Positions 1 to 8,998 of a stretch of DNA of 64,000 nucleotides are shown one piece after another (position 1 is the first letter of the stretch; every line of letters starts with the position of its first letter). This DNA comes from CATQHP01 sp965214915 (lineage in GTDB: Bacteria > Acidobacteriota > Terriglobia > Bryobacterales > UBA6623), in assembly GCA_965214915.1 (NCBI GenBank), contig CBDCCP010000001.1, forward strand, positions 1,736,001 through 1,800,000, given 5' to 3'. The notes below the pieces were generated by a model, which saw only the letters and a program-made list of their open reading frames with translations, was not told the DNA's origin and did no database searches. The position numbers and the translations under genes were made by a program.

Positions 1-376
1 GCAGGAAGTGCGTCTGGTGCAAGCGGAGAACGCGGTGCGCAGCGAAGTGCAGTCGGCTTTGATCCAGGTCGAGCAGGCGCGCGCCCGTTATAAGGCGGCG
101 CTGAAGTCCCAGGAATTGCAACAGCGAACGCTGGAAGCCGAGCAGAAAAAATTCAACCTCGGCGCCTCGACGATATTCCAGGTCGTGCAGGCGCAGCGCG
201 ATCTGGCCAACGCGCGCACGACGCTGATCATCACGCAAAATACCTATATCAGCGCCCGCATCAATCTCGACCGCGCCACCGGACATACGCTCACGGCAAA
301 CCATATCTCGATCGCGGAGGCCTACGAGGGCGTCGTCGACAAAAGACCCGACCCCATTCCGGTCGATGTCCAATAG
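1..376 (+). CDS. TolC-family outer membrane efflux protein, C-terminal part
   Basis: The reading frame is open from the first base, so the N-terminus lies outside the window. About 124 residues remain. They form a long amphipathic helix rich in Q, E, A and R (a VEQAR...KAALKSQELQQ pattern), then FNLGASTIFQVVQAQRDLA and a second helix ending in INLDRATG. This helix pair with a conserved F-x-x-G-x-x-(S/T)-x-F-x-V-x-x-A-Q turn is typical of the outer membrane efflux protein family, which forms the trimeric exit duct of RND or ABC efflux pumps and type I secretion. A short tail follows, and the gene ends 93 bp before the next one. The partner pump must lie upstream of the window. Confidence 0.85.
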   Translation, partial: QEVRLVQAENAVRSEVQSALIQVEQARARYKAALKSQELQQRTLEAEQKKFNLGASTIFQVVQAQRDLANARTTLIITQNTYISARINLDRATGHTLTANHISIAEAYEGVVDKRPDPIPVDVQ

Positions 377-469
377 GCGGGAACCGAACATACCGGCTTG
401 GCGGCAAGCCGGCGCATTTTTCGGCGGAAGCGATGTGCCATCATGATACCGGCATTGAAAGGTTGATGC

Positions 470-2170
470 ATGGCTGAAACTATCTACGACGCGGTGGTTG
501 TCGGCGCCGGCGCCGGCGGAGGCGCCACTGTCCGCGTGCTGGCGGAGATGGGGCTCAAGGTGGCCCTGCTCGAAGCCGGACCGACGATCGATCCGCAAAA
601 AGACTACAAGACGCACAAGTGGCCCTACGACTACGGGCATCGAACCGCCGAGAAAGGCGGCGCGCAATACTTCGGGCGCGGCACGGATTACGGGTTCTTC
701 ACGACCGTAAGCGGCGGCTGGCAGCTTGACGGCGAGCCCTATACGGTGGCCGAGGGCAGTCGATTCACCTGGTTCCGCTCGCGGGTCGTGGGCGGGCGCA
801 CGAATCACTACGGGCGGATGTCGTTCCGCTTCTCGGCCATGGACTTCAAGCCCTACTCGCGCGACGGGCTCGGCTGGGACTGGCCGATCGGCTACGCAGA
901 CCTTGCGCCCTGGTACGACCGGGCCGAGAAATTCATTGGCGTGACAGGGACGGTCGAGGGCATTCCCAGCGCTCCCGACGGGATTTTCGAAACGCCGCCG
1001 CCGCCGAAGGTGCATGAATTGCTCATGCAGAAAGCGGGCAAAAAGCTGGGCGTGCCCTTCATCGCCAACCGGCGGGCGGTCATTACGAAGCCGAAGAACG
1101 GCCGGCCCGCCTGTCACTATTGCGGCGAATGCAGGCGGGGCTGCCTGACGGCTTCGAACTACTCGGCGTCGCAAGTCGATGTCTTTCCCGCGCTGGAGAC
1201 CGGCAAGCTGACGCTGATTACCGACGCGATGGCGCGCGAGGTCGAAATCGACGACAACGACCGCGTAACGGGCGTGGTCTATATCGACAAAAAAGAGCGC
1301 ACGGAAAAACGAGTGCGCGGCAAGGCGGTGGTGCTGGCCGCCTCGGCTTGCGAGACCGCGCGGCTGATGCTGAACTCGAAATCCAAACAGTTTCCCAACG
1401 GCATCGCCAACGGTTCGGGCCTGGTCGGCCGCTACTTGATGGATACGGTCGGCTACGGCGTGCGCGGCTCGATTCCGTACCTCGAAAATATGCCCCGCTA
1501 CGATACGAGCGGCTTCGGCGGCGCGCACCTCTATGCGCCCTGGTGGCTGTACGACCGGCATCACAAGCTGGACTTCCCGCGCGGCTATCACATCGAGTTC
1601 GGCGGCGGCTTCGGCCTGCCCCGCCCCGGGTCGTTCCACGCGGCGGCGCGGAAATACGGCTACGGCAAGAAGCTCAAGGAGAAAATTCGTCAGGAGTACG
1701 GCACGTCGATCGGGCTTTCGGGCCGCGGCGAAATGATCCCCAACAACCAGAGCTATCTGGATATCGATCCCGACGTCGTGGACAAGTGGGGCATTCCCGT
1801 ACCGCGGTTCCACTTCAAGTGGAGCGATTACGAATGGAAACAGGCCCGCCACATGGAGAAATCTTTCTCCGCTCTCATCGAGGCATGCGGCGGCAAAGGG
1901 CTGCGGCAGAACAACGCCGCCCGCGAAGGCGAAGGAATTTCGGTTCCGGGCTCCATCATTCATGAAGTCGGCGGGGCGCGCATGGGAGACAATCCCGGCA
2001 GCTCGGTGCTCAATAAGTACTGCCAGTCCCATGAGGTGAAAAATCTTTTCGTGGCGGATGCGGCGAGCTTCGTCAGCAACCCGGACAAGAACCCGACCTT
2101 GACGATCAGCGCGCTCGCTTGGCGAACGGCCGAGTATCTGGCCGAGGAAATGAGGAAAGGCAATGTCTAG
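470..2170 (+). CDS. GMC-family FAD-dependent oxidoreductase
   Basis: This 566-residue flavoprotein carries a Rossmann FAD site at the N-terminus (GAGAGGG from residue 12, closing with LLEAGP) and the C-terminal GMC domain. The likely catalytic pair is His498 (in HEVGGARMG) and Asn541 (in DKNPTLTI). The family oxidises sugars, polyols or alcohols. A cysteine group C215-x2-C218-x2-C221-x3-C225 lies in the middle, as in GMC enzymes that couple to membrane-bound partners. It overlaps by 8 bp a gluconate-2-dehydrogenase subunit-3-like gene, so the two probably form one complex that passes electrons to the respiratory chain. The substrate cannot be named. There is no N-terminal leader, so export may depend on the Tat-type leader of the small subunit. 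Confidence 0.9.
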   Translation: MAETIYDAVVVGAGAGGGATVRVLAEMGLKVALLEAGPTIDPQKDYKTHKWPYDYGHRTAEKGGAQYFGRGTDYGFFTTVSGGWQLDGEPYTVAEGSRFTWFRSRVVGGRTNHYGRMSFRFSAMDFKPYSRDGLGWDWPIGYADLAPWYDRAEKFIGVTGTVEGIPSAPDGIFETPPPPKVHELLMQKAGKKLGVPFIANRRAVITKPKNGRPACHYCGECRRGCLTASNYSASQVDVFPALETGKLTLITDAMAREVEIDDNDRVTGVVYIDKKERTEKRVRGKAVVLAASACETARLMLNSKSKQFPNGIANGSGLVGRYLMDTVGYGVRGSIPYLENMPRYDTSGFGGAHLYAPWWLYDRHHKLDFPRGYHIEFGGGFGLPRPGSFHAAARKYGYGKKLKEKIRQEYGTSIGLSGRGEMIPNNQSYLDIDPDVVDKWGIPVPRFHFKWSDYEWKQARHMEKSFSALIEACGGKGLRQNNAAREGEGISVPGSIIHEVGGARMGDNPGSSVLNKYCQSHEVKNLFVADAASFVSNPDKNPTLTISALAWRTAEYLAEEMRKGNV

Positions 2171-3125
2171 CAGCCCGCGGCAAAAGTCACCCAGGCGGCG
2201 TTACGCGCCTTGGGGCCGATGCAGTATTTCTCAGGCGCTCAAGGAACTCGGCGCCATGCTTTTTTTCCGGCAGGCAGGCAAGGGCGCGCAACCCTTCGGG
2301 CGGCGGACATTTGCGGCCGTCGGCTTCGTCGTTCGTCGGGGACGATCTCCCGGATCGCCTCCCTCCTCTCTCCTCGCCGAACGACCGCAGGATCCCGCCG
2401 CGCCGCCCACGGGACTTTCACCACGGACTGCTCGCAATTTCGTTTCCGTCGAGGCGTTGTCGCGGCGCGACGCCCTGCGGCGCATCGCCCTCGGCATCAC
2501 CGCCGCCGGGCTGACGGGGACCATCGACCGGGCCGATGCTCACGAGGTCCATGGTCAGGCCGCGGAGGAGAAAACGCTGCAAGGCGAATATACGGTCCGG
2601 TATTTCAACGCGCATGAATTTCGGACGCTGGAAAAACTTTCGGAGTTGGTGATTCCGGCGGACGCCGGCGGACCCAGCGGGCGCGCGGGCGGCGCGCCGG
2701 AGTTTATCGATCTGCTGTGCAGCGAGAACGAAGAGCTTGCGGCGATTTTCAGCGGCGGCATCCTATGGCTCGATCACGCGATGCTGAAGCGGCATGGCAA
2801 GCGCTTCGTCGATGCCTCCGATGAAGCTCAAACGGCGATGCTCGACGCGCTGGTAAAAGCCGGCGCGGCCGAAACCGCGGCGGATACGGCTTTCGACACG
2901 AACGACTACAAGCGGTTCGCCATGTACGGCGTGCGCAGACCGGCGGATATCCGCCGCGGCCTGGGGTTTTTCGATTGGGCGCGGAAGCTGATCGTCGATG
3001 CCTACTACACGAGCCCCGCGGGGATCGAAGACCTGGGCTACATCGGCAACGCCTCCTACAGCGAATACGAGGCGCCGCAGGAGGCCGTCGATTACGCCAT
3101 GAGCCGCAGCCCGTTTCGGACATAG
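2163..3125 (+). CDS. Gluconate 2-dehydrogenase subunit 3-like protein with an unusual N-terminal extension
   Basis: Residues from about 100 onward read as a gluconate 2-dehydrogenase subunit 3 family protein: a Tat-like SRRDALRRIALG leader, then FRTLEKLSELVIPAD, a conserved GAPEFIDLL segment and a C-terminal YYTSPAG motif. Such small subunits chaperone the partner flavoprotein through the Tat system. The start at 2163 has a good ribosome site (AGGAAAGG) and overlaps the stop of the GMC gene, so it is probably genuine. Residues about 14-98, however, are Arg/Pro-rich sequence unlike the family and separate the natural start from the twin-Arg leader. A TTG at 2457 would give a normal-length protein. 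The extension looks like an in-frame insertion of about 265 bp. Confidence 0.8.
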   Translation: MSSSPRQKSPRRRYAPWGRCSISQALKELGAMLFFRQAGKGAQPFGRRTFAAVGFVVRRGRSPGSPPSSLLAERPQDPAAPPTGLSPRTARNFVSVEALSRRDALRRIALGITAAGLTGTIDRADAHEVHGQAAEEKTLQGEYTVRYFNAHEFRTLEKLSELVIPADAGGPSGRAGGAPEFIDLLCSENEELAAIFSGGILWLDHAMLKRHGKRFVDASDEAQTAMLDALVKAGAAETAADTAFDTNDYKRFAMYGVRRPADIRRGLGFFDWARKLIVDAYYTSPAGIEDLGYIGNASYSEYEAPQEAVDYAMSRSPFRT

Positions 3126-3140
3126 GCCGAACGAGAGCGC

Positions 3141-3581
3141 ATGGCCGGTCGTTTTGCCTGTCTTGCGGCGTTGTCGGGCGGATTGTTCGCGGTTCCGGGG
3201 CAGGTTCGCGCGGAAGACGAGGCGGCCGCCGTCCGTCTGGTAATCCTCGACGCCGGCCGCGCCCTGCAGGCGAACAACGCCGCGCTGTTCCTATCCAAAT
3301 TCGACTCGCGTTCGCCAGCCGGGTTCGACGACCTGAGCGTTCAGATCCGGGCGCTGGCGGCGCAACGCACGATTGCCTCTTCGGTCGAGATCGGGCCGGT
3401 GCGAGAGGAAGAGGGCGGCGGCTTGGCGGTCACGGTGGACTGGCTGCTGCAACTGACGCCGCTGCGCGGTCCGGGGCCGGTCGAGACCCGGCAGGAAAGC
3501 TTGTCGCTCCGGTTTGCCAAGCGCAAAGGCAAGTGGAAGATCGTTGCGCTCGAGCCGCATGACTTTTTTCGCAGCCGATAG
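3141..3581 (+). CDS. Small exported protein, NTF2-like appearance
   Basis: The product is 146 residues with a signal-like N-terminus (hydrophobic run to about residue 24, ending VRAED). The mature part has an alternating helix/strand pattern: ANNAALFLSKFD, a middle region, a strand containing VTVDWLLQLTP, and a final strand SLRFAKRKGKWKIVALEP. A closing basic W-K-I-V strand is common in NTF2-like and SnoaL-like folds, but no catalytic residues can be assigned. It follows the GMC pair by 15 bp in the same direction and may be the last gene of that operon. Function unknown; the periplasmic location is inferred from the leader. Confidence 0.7.
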   Translation: MAGRFACLAALSGGLFAVPGQVRAEDEAAAVRLVILDAGRALQANNAALFLSKFDSRSPAGFDDLSVQIRALAAQRTIASSVEIGPVREEEGGGLAVTVDWLLQLTPLRGPGPVETRQESLSLRFAKRKGKWKIVALEPHDFFRSR

Positions 3582-3627
3582 GCATATCCCGCCGAGCATG
3601 CGCCGCCGTCTGCGATAATGCCCGACG

Positions 3628-5082
3628 ATGAGCAACTCCTTGACCCGCCGCCGTTTCGTCGGCGCCGCCGCTGCCGGATTCGCCGCCCAGCAAGCCCAGG
3701 CAGCCGATGCGCGCCCCAATATCCTGTGGATCTGCACCGACCAGCAGCGCTGGGACACGATACGCGCGCTGGGCAACGCGCACATCCGCACGCCGAACAT
3801 CGACCGCCTCGCGGCAAGCGGCACAGCGTTCGAGAACGCCTATTGTCAGTCGCCGATCTGCACGCCAAGCCGGGCCGGCTTTCTGACCGGCATGTACCCG
3901 TCGGCCGTCCACGGCTGCATGAACGGCAACGAGCGTTGGGAGCACGCCGCCCCTCTGGTCACGAAAACGCTCGCCGAGGCAGGCTACGACTGCGGACTGG
4001 CCGGCAAGTTCCATCTCTCGGGCGCGCAAGGCCGCATCGAGCCGCGCGCCGACGACGGTTACCGCGTGTTCCATTGGAGCCATCATCCGCACGACGACTG
4101 GCCGCAAGGTCATGCCTACATCGACTGGCTCAAGTCCAAGGGCAAAGACTACGGATCGATCTACAAAAAGTTGGGCTACATCCCCAGCGAATTCCATCAG
4201 ACGACCTGGTGCGCCGACCGCGCGATCGAGTTCATGAACGAGCGGCGCTCGGGGCCGTGGCTGTTCAGCCTCAACTGTTTCGATCCGCATTCGCCGTTCG
4301 ACCCGCCCCAGGAGTGGCTCGATCACTATCCGCAGGAGGAGATGCCGGGGCCGCTTTTCCGGGAGTCCGACTTGGCGGCTCAAGAGCGCCTCAAGAACGT
4401 CAATTTTCAGCGCGAGGCGCGGCGCCCGGAAGAGATGAACGCCAAATCCTATCAGGCGAAATACTACGCCATGATCGAACTGATCGATCACAACGTCGGC
4501 CGCATGCTCGACGCGCTGGAGAGCAGCGGGCAACGCGACAATACCGTGGTGATTTTCACCAGCGACCACGGCGAAACTCTGGGCGATCACGGGCTGCTGC
4601 TGAAAGGCTGCCGTTTCTATGAAAGTCTCGTACACGTGCCGCTAGTCATCTCGTGGCCGGGGCGGTTCCAACGGGGCCTGCGCAGCCGGGCGCTGGTCGA
4701 GCTTACCGACTTGGCGCCGACGCTGCTGGAATTAGCCGGTCTCGCCGCGCCGGAGACGATGCAGGGCAAGCCGCTGACCTCGATTCTTACGGGCGGCTCG
4801 TCTCCCGACCGCCACCGCGAGTTCGTGCGCAGCGAGTACTATCGCGCGCTGGCCGGGACGCAGAGCTTCGCCACGATGGTGCGCAGCGAGCGCTTCAAGC
4901 AGATCGTCTATCACGGCCACGGGCTGGGAGAGCTGTTCGACCTGGAAACCGACCCGGGAGAATTCGACAACCTGTGGGACGAGGCGAAGATGGCCCAGGT
5001 CCGCCATGAGCACATGACGATGAACTTCGACGCGCTGGCGATGGCGAGCGACGTAGGCTCCCCGCGGGTTTCGCGTTATTAA
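3628..5082 (+). CDS. Sulfatase (arylsulfatase family), exported
   Basis: This 484-residue protein has a twin-arginine-style leader (SLTRRRFVGAAAAG...). The metal-binding motif NILWICTDQQ follows at residues 31-40. The type I sulfatase signature C78-T-P-S-R with FLTG holds the cysteine that a formylglycine-generating enzyme would convert to the catalytic aldehyde. Later motifs are GLAGKFHLS and IFTSDHGETLGDHG. The family hydrolyses sulfate esters, usually on glycans, in the periplasm. The protein lies downstream of the GMC operon on the same strand. Its last 4 bp overlap the end of the converging glycosyltransferase. The substrate cannot be told from sequence. No maturase gene is in the window. 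Confidence 0.93.
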   Translation: MSNSLTRRRFVGAAAAGFAAQQAQAADARPNILWICTDQQRWDTIRALGNAHIRTPNIDRLAASGTAFENAYCQSPICTPSRAGFLTGMYPSAVHGCMNGNERWEHAAPLVTKTLAEAGYDCGLAGKFHLSGAQGRIEPRADDGYRVFHWSHHPHDDWPQGHAYIDWLKSKGKDYGSIYKKLGYIPSEFHQTTWCADRAIEFMNERRSGPWLFSLNCFDPHSPFDPPQEWLDHYPQEEMPGPLFRESDLAAQERLKNVNFQREARRPEEMNAKSYQAKYYAMIELIDHNVGRMLDALESSGQRDNTVVIFTSDHGETLGDHGLLLKGCRFYESLVHVPLVISWPGRFQRGLRSRALVELTDLAPTLLELAGLAAPETMQGKPLTSILTGGSSPDRHREFVRSEYYRALAGTQSFATMVRSERFKQIVYHGHGLGELFDLETDPGEFDNLWDEAKMAQVRHEHMTMNFDALAMASDVGSPRVSRY

Positions 5083-6851
5083 GGCCGCGTTGCGTTCGCC
5101 AGCAGCGCCTTGCCGCCGCTCTCGGCGACGATCGCCACCCCTCGAGCGCCCACTAATTTTTCGAAGCGGGGAACGTCTTCCGCGAAGATTGCCAGGTAGC
5201 GGCGTCCCCCGCTCCGCCAGCGCTCGACGAACTGCGCGTCGTCCAGAAACACATTGGGGGCGCCGGGAGCGTGCGATCCGTACTCGATATTGTTTTTCCG
5301 GCCGTTCAGCAACAGCACACGGCGGTTCGTGTAAAAAACCAGCGAGGAAAAGGCATAGTACTCGCGGTCCAGGATCAACTCGCCGGGCGGCGCCGCGAGA
5401 TAGGCGTCGGCGAGCGGGCGCGACGACAAGTACGGATCGAACGCAACCATCGCCCAGCGCGCGGCGTGGACGAGCGCGACCATCATCAACACGAGAGCGA
5501 TCATGGCTCGGCGGCCCCGTAGGAGCAGGCCCCCCAGCGAGCCGACCGCCAATGCGCCGGCGGCGAGCATGAGGGGCCCGCGCAGATAAGCGAACGATGC
5601 AATCGTCAGATCGTGCATATGCCCCAGCGACAGCGTGTAGGCGTCCGGATTGCTGCTCAGGCTCGAAGCGATGTCGCCTTCCGCCGGCAGATTCCAAACG
5701 GAAAGCAGAACGCCGGCCGCGGCCGCGAGAGCGAGCAGCGAAGCCGCGCCCGCGATCTTGCCGCCGAGCCTCTGCCGGCGGTCGGAGCGCTCCGCCCCGC
5801 AGGCCAAAAGCAGGAATGCCGGAGCGTAGGCCGGCAAAGTGTAGTATTCCTGAGAGGTCGAAGCGGAAAAAAACAGCAGCGTAAACCCGCAGCAGCACAG
5901 CATCGTCAGGCGCGTGCGGGAAGCGCGGTCCCCGCTGCCGAAGGCAAGCCCCCGCACCGCCGGCGCATACGCGCTCCAGGGGAACAGCCAGATCAGATGG
6001 CCGAGCCAGAACGCGGCCAACGGCACGGCGCCATAGTCCTGCGGATAACGCAGGCCCAAGTAGCGCAGCAGGTGTTCGTTGACGAAGTAGCGCCAGAAGA
6101 AGCCGTGATACTGTCCGGCCTCGGCGGCCAGGTTCAGCTCGAAATACGGCGGGTGGCGGAGAGTCGCCAGCAAGTGCCAAGGCGCCGCAACCAGCAGCGC
6201 GGTTCCCGCTGCCAAACCGAGGCGCAGACGCCGCCGGACATCGGCGGAGCGCCATGCCCCGCTGACGGCCAAATAAACGGCCAACGCGCCGACGGGCAGC
6301 ACAACGGCGACCAGCCCCTTGAACAGGACGCCCGTTCCGATGGCTGCTCCGGCCGCAACGGCGGGAGCTTTTCGCGGCGCGCGGCGCCCTTCCAAAGCAT
6401 CCAGGAAAGCCCATAGGGCGGCTATCGTGCTACAGGCAACGAAGATATCGGGCATGCGCACTCTGGTGAAAAGAAACAGACCGGCGCACGTCGCAAGACC
6501 GATAGCCGCGAGCGACCCGCAAGCGGCTCCGAACGCCCAACGGCCAAGCCGATACGTCAGCCAGCACAGCAAAATCGCCGCCAAGGCCATGGGCATCCGC
6601 GCCGCCCAATCGCGGACGCCGAAAACCGCGAACGAGGCCGCGATGGCCCAAACTTGACCGGGGGGCTTGTCGAAATAGGGGACGCCGTCGATGCGCGCGG
6701 TCACCCAATCGCCCGACTCGAGCATCGTGCGGGCGATTTGCGCATACGTTGCGTCGACGTCGTCGAGCAACGAGGGGGGGCTGACGATCGTTCCGAGAAA
6801 GACAGCCGAAGCGACAGCCAGCACGATCGGTTCGCCGCGTTCAAGCCGCAT
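5079..6851 (-). CDS. ArnT-like glycosyltransferase (GT-C fold, GT39/GT83 type)
   Basis: This is a 590-residue multi-spanning membrane protein. Near the N-terminus the first periplasmic loop has the acidic motif LLDDVDATYAQIARTM, followed by PYFDKPPGQVW. This is the pattern of undecaprenyl-phosphate-sugar-dependent transferases such as ArnT, which add sugars to lipid A or glycans. About a dozen hydrophobic segments follow, then a C-terminal globular part (LILDREYYAFSSLVF...). It starts inside the end of rsmB (11-bp overlap), so the two are co-transcribed. The donor and acceptor are unknown. Confidence 0.85.
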   Translation of the reverse strand: MRLERGEPIVLAVASAVFLGTIVSPPSLLDDVDATYAQIARTMLESGDWVTARIDGVPYFDKPPGQVWAIAASFAVFGVRDWAARMPMALAAILLCWLTYRLGRWAFGAACGSLAAIGLATCAGLFLFTRVRMPDIFVACSTIAALWAFLDALEGRRAPRKAPAVAAGAAIGTGVLFKGLVAVVLPVGALAVYLAVSGAWRSADVRRRLRLGLAAGTALLVAAPWHLLATLRHPPYFELNLAAEAGQYHGFFWRYFVNEHLLRYLGLRYPQDYGAVPLAAFWLGHLIWLFPWSAYAPAVRGLAFGSGDRASRTRLTMLCCCGFTLLFFSASTSQEYYTLPAYAPAFLLLACGAERSDRRQRLGGKIAGAASLLALAAAAGVLLSVWNLPAEGDIASSLSSNPDAYTLSLGHMHDLTIASFAYLRGPLMLAAGALAVGSLGGLLLRGRRAMIALVLMMVALVHAARWAMVAFDPYLSSRPLADAYLAAPPGELILDREYYAFSSLVFYTNRRVLLLNGRKNNIEYGSHAPGAPNVFLDDAQFVERWRSGGRRYLAIFAEDVPRFEKLVGARGVAIVAESGGKALLANATRP

Positions 6852-8085
6852 CTCGACAGATTAGCCAAGCCTGAAACCCGTCGCCGGCATCGCGTCCGGG
6901 CAGCCGGTCGAGCGCTCTTCGGGAAGTCCACCCCGTTCGTTCGGCGAGAACCTGTTCGATGACCTGTTCGTTTTCTTCGGGTTCGAGCGAACAGGTCGCA
7001 TAGAGGAGCCGGCCGTTCGGCGCGAGGACATCCAGCGCGCGGCGAAGAATCCGCGCCTGCCGCACCTGGAGATCGTTCAGATCGGCGGGTTTCAGACGCC
7101 ATTTGATCTCGGGATTTCGGGCCAGCGTGCCGGTTCCCGAACAGGGAGCGTCCACCAGGATGCGGTTGAAGGCAGCGCGAAACGGCAAGGGACGCTCGGC
7201 GTCGAGCACGAGCAGCCACAGGCCGCGCGAACCCAGTCGGCGCAGGGTGCGCAGCCGCCGGACGCTGCGGTCGGAGGCGACGGCACAGCCGGCTTCTTCG
7301 GCGAGTTGCCGGGCTTTTCCGCCGGGAGCGGCGCAGAGGTCGAGAACTCTTTGTCCGGGCTTGACGCAAAGCAGCGGGGCAACCAGTTGGGAGCTTAAAT
7401 CCTGCACAATCAACCGGCCGGAGCGGACCGCCCTTGTATCCGCTACGCTGCCGCCCGACACGCGAAACCCGTTGGCAAAGCCGGTCGACTCGAGCGTCAA
7501 TCCTTTTTCAGCCAATTCTTGCGCCACGCTCGCAAGGTCAGCGCCTTTAGCGACGCGGACGTAAGCGGGCGGCCGGCAAATGTTTGCGGCAAGCAATTTT
7601 TGGCAGGCGCGCCGCCCGAACCGCTTCTCCCAGCGGGTTCGCAGCCAATCGGGATGCGAGCGCCGCGCCCCGTCTTCAGCGGACGGCGGCGCGGGAAGAT
7701 TGCGCAGAACGGCGTTGACCAGACCGGCTGCCGAGCGCTTGCGGGCCGTCTTGACCAACTCGACCGAATCCGACACGGCGGCCCCCGGCGGCATGCGGTC
7801 CATGCAGCGCAACTGATAAGCCCCCAGCCGCAAAGCCGTGCGGACTTCCAGATCCAGCGATTCGACGGCCTTGCGCAGTCTTTTTTCCAGCAGGAAGTCC
7901 AGTTCGCCGCGGCGTCGCAGGCAGCCCATTGCGAGTTCGGTAACCAAAGCGCGGGCGCGGGCGCCGAGGCGGTCGAGCAACGGCGAATGCAATAACTCGT
8001 CGGCATAGGCGGCGTCCCTCTCGACCCGCAGCAGCACATCGAAGGCCGCCCGTCTCGCCGGAGAAGCCGCCACTTGCGTCACCAT
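6841..8085 (-). CDS. rsmB: 16S rRNA (cytosine-967-C5)-methyltransferase
   Basis: The product is 414 residues. An N-terminal NusB-like RNA-binding domain (RRAAFDVLLRVERDAAYAD...) precedes a SAM-dependent methyltransferase domain. The RsmB/RsmF signature motifs are present: LDLCAAPGGKA for SAM binding, VDAPCSGTGTLARNPEIKW with one catalytic cysteine, and LLYATCSLEPEENEQV with the second. The enzyme methylates C967 of 16S rRNA. It is the first gene of a minus-strand pair with the ArnT-like transferase. It is divergent from the HATPase gene at 8170, leaving an 84-bp shared upstream region. Confidence 0.95.
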   Translation of the reverse strand: MVTQVAASPARRAAFDVLLRVERDAAYADELLHSPLLDRLGARARALVTELAMGCLRRRGELDFLLEKRLRKAVESLDLEVRTALRLGAYQLRCMDRMPPGAAVSDSVELVKTARKRSAAGLVNAVLRNLPAPPSAEDGARRSHPDWLRTRWEKRFGRRACQKLLAANICRPPAYVRVAKGADLASVAQELAEKGLTLESTGFANGFRVSGGSVADTRAVRSGRLIVQDLSSQLVAPLLCVKPGQRVLDLCAAPGGKARQLAEEAGCAVASDRSVRRLRTLRRLGSRGLWLLVLDAERPLPFRAAFNRILVDAPCSGTGTLARNPEIKWRLKPADLNDLQVRQARILRRALDVLAPNGRLLYATCSLEPEENEQVIEQVLAERTGWTSRRALDRLPGRDAGDGFQAWLICRDAA

Positions 8086-8169
8086 AGCAAAGCGGAAAAC
8101 GACCTTGGGACGTTCGGAAGCGCGTGATACAATCGGCCCTGAAACACGTTATCGAATTGCTATCCTTCC

Positions 8170-8652
8170 ATGATGCAGGCCGGTGCTTGCCGGACTAAAA
8201 TGCCCGGCGAAGTGGAAATTACGATTGCCAGTCATCCGCGCTGGCTGCAGCTTGCAAGATCGGTAGTGCGGGATTTCTGCGCGGCGCTCGATATCGCCGA
8301 GCGGGAGACCCAATCCATCGTTGTCGCGGTCGACGAGACGCTGAGCAACGTGATGAAGCATGCATACGGCGGCGATCATTCGAAGTTCGTAAGCTTAAGT
8401 TGCAGCGTCCATGACAACGAGTTGGAATTCGAAATCCGCGATCAAGGCGTTCCGTTCAATCCGCTCGACCGGGACGTGCCGCCGCCGGACGAGTTGCGGT
8501 CGGGGGGCAGAGGGCTGTACCTAATGCGGACGATCATGGACCGCATCGAATACCGCCGCCGCGGCGGCGGCAATTGCATTCGTCTGAGCAAGACGCTCGA
8601 TACGCCGGCGCGGCCTGCGCCGGAAGAAGCGAGAGAGATTCATGGACGTTAA
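8170..8652 (+). CDS. RsbW-like serine kinase / anti-sigma factor (HATPase)
   Basis: This is a 160-residue single-domain GHKL ATPase. The N-box is DETLSNVMKHAYGGD, the G1 box IRDQGVPFNP and the G2 box SGGRGLYLMRTIMD. RsbW-type proteins phosphorylate STAS-domain antagonists on serine and often bind sigma factors. An alternative start at 8200 (MPGEVEITIAS) matches the usual family N-terminus better than 8170. It overlaps the STAS gene by 11 bp, so the two are translationally coupled. The Mla transporter genes follow directly. No sigma factor is nearby, so the partner is most likely the STAS protein. Confidence 0.88.
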   Translation: MMQAGACRTKMPGEVEITIASHPRWLQLARSVVRDFCAALDIAERETQSIVVAVDETLSNVMKHAYGGDHSKFVSLSCSVHDNELEFEIRDQGVPFNPLDRDVPPPDELRSGGRGLYLMRTIMDRIEYRRRGGGNCIRLSKTLDTPARPAPEEAREIHGR

Positions 8653-8974
8653 CGTGAAGAGGGATGCGGACCGCTCGATCGTTGAAATTGCCGGCGATAT
8701 CGACTTGTACTCCTCGCCGGCGTTTCGCGAGACCGTGCTGGACCTGTTCAGGAAGCGCGGTCAAAAGAGCGTGATCGTCAATCTTTCCAAGGTCGATTAC
8801 ATCGACAGTTCCGGCGTCGCGAGCTTGGTCGAGGGGCTGCAGGAAGCCAGGAAACGCAGCGCGCGATTCATCTTGGTCGGCTTGCGAGAAGGTCCGCGGC
8901 GCGTTCTCGAGCTCACCTTGCTGTTGAGCGTTTTTGAAATTCATTCCACGGAGAAAGACGCCCTTCAGGCGTAA
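8642..8974 (+). CDS. STAS-domain protein (anti-anti-sigma factor-like, possible MlaB equivalent)
   Basis: The product is 110 residues and consists of one STAS domain: the strand IVEIAGDIDLYSSPAF, then VIVNLSKVDYIDSSGVASLVEG. The DSSG motif carries the serine that RsbW-type kinases phosphorylate. In E. coli a STAS protein (MlaB) binds the MlaF ATPase and is needed for transporter activity. Here the gene sits between an HATPase kinase gene and mlaE (24 bp away), so it could act as a phospho-regulated MlaB, as a classical anti-anti-sigma factor, or as both. The sequence does not separate these options. Confidence 0.88.
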   Translation: MDVNVKRDADRSIVEIAGDIDLYSSPAFRETVLDLFRKRGQKSVIVNLSKVDYIDSSGVASLVEGLQEARKRSARFILVGLREGPRRVLELTLLLSVFEIHSTEKDALQA

Positions 8975-8998
8975 TCGGCGTCGCAACATGGGCCGCGC

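Noticed and set aside
4732..6414. Long minus-strand open frame overlapping the ArnT-like gene
   Set aside because: Arg/Ala-rich translation without family features; it is a GC-rich shadow of the 5079-6851 gene.
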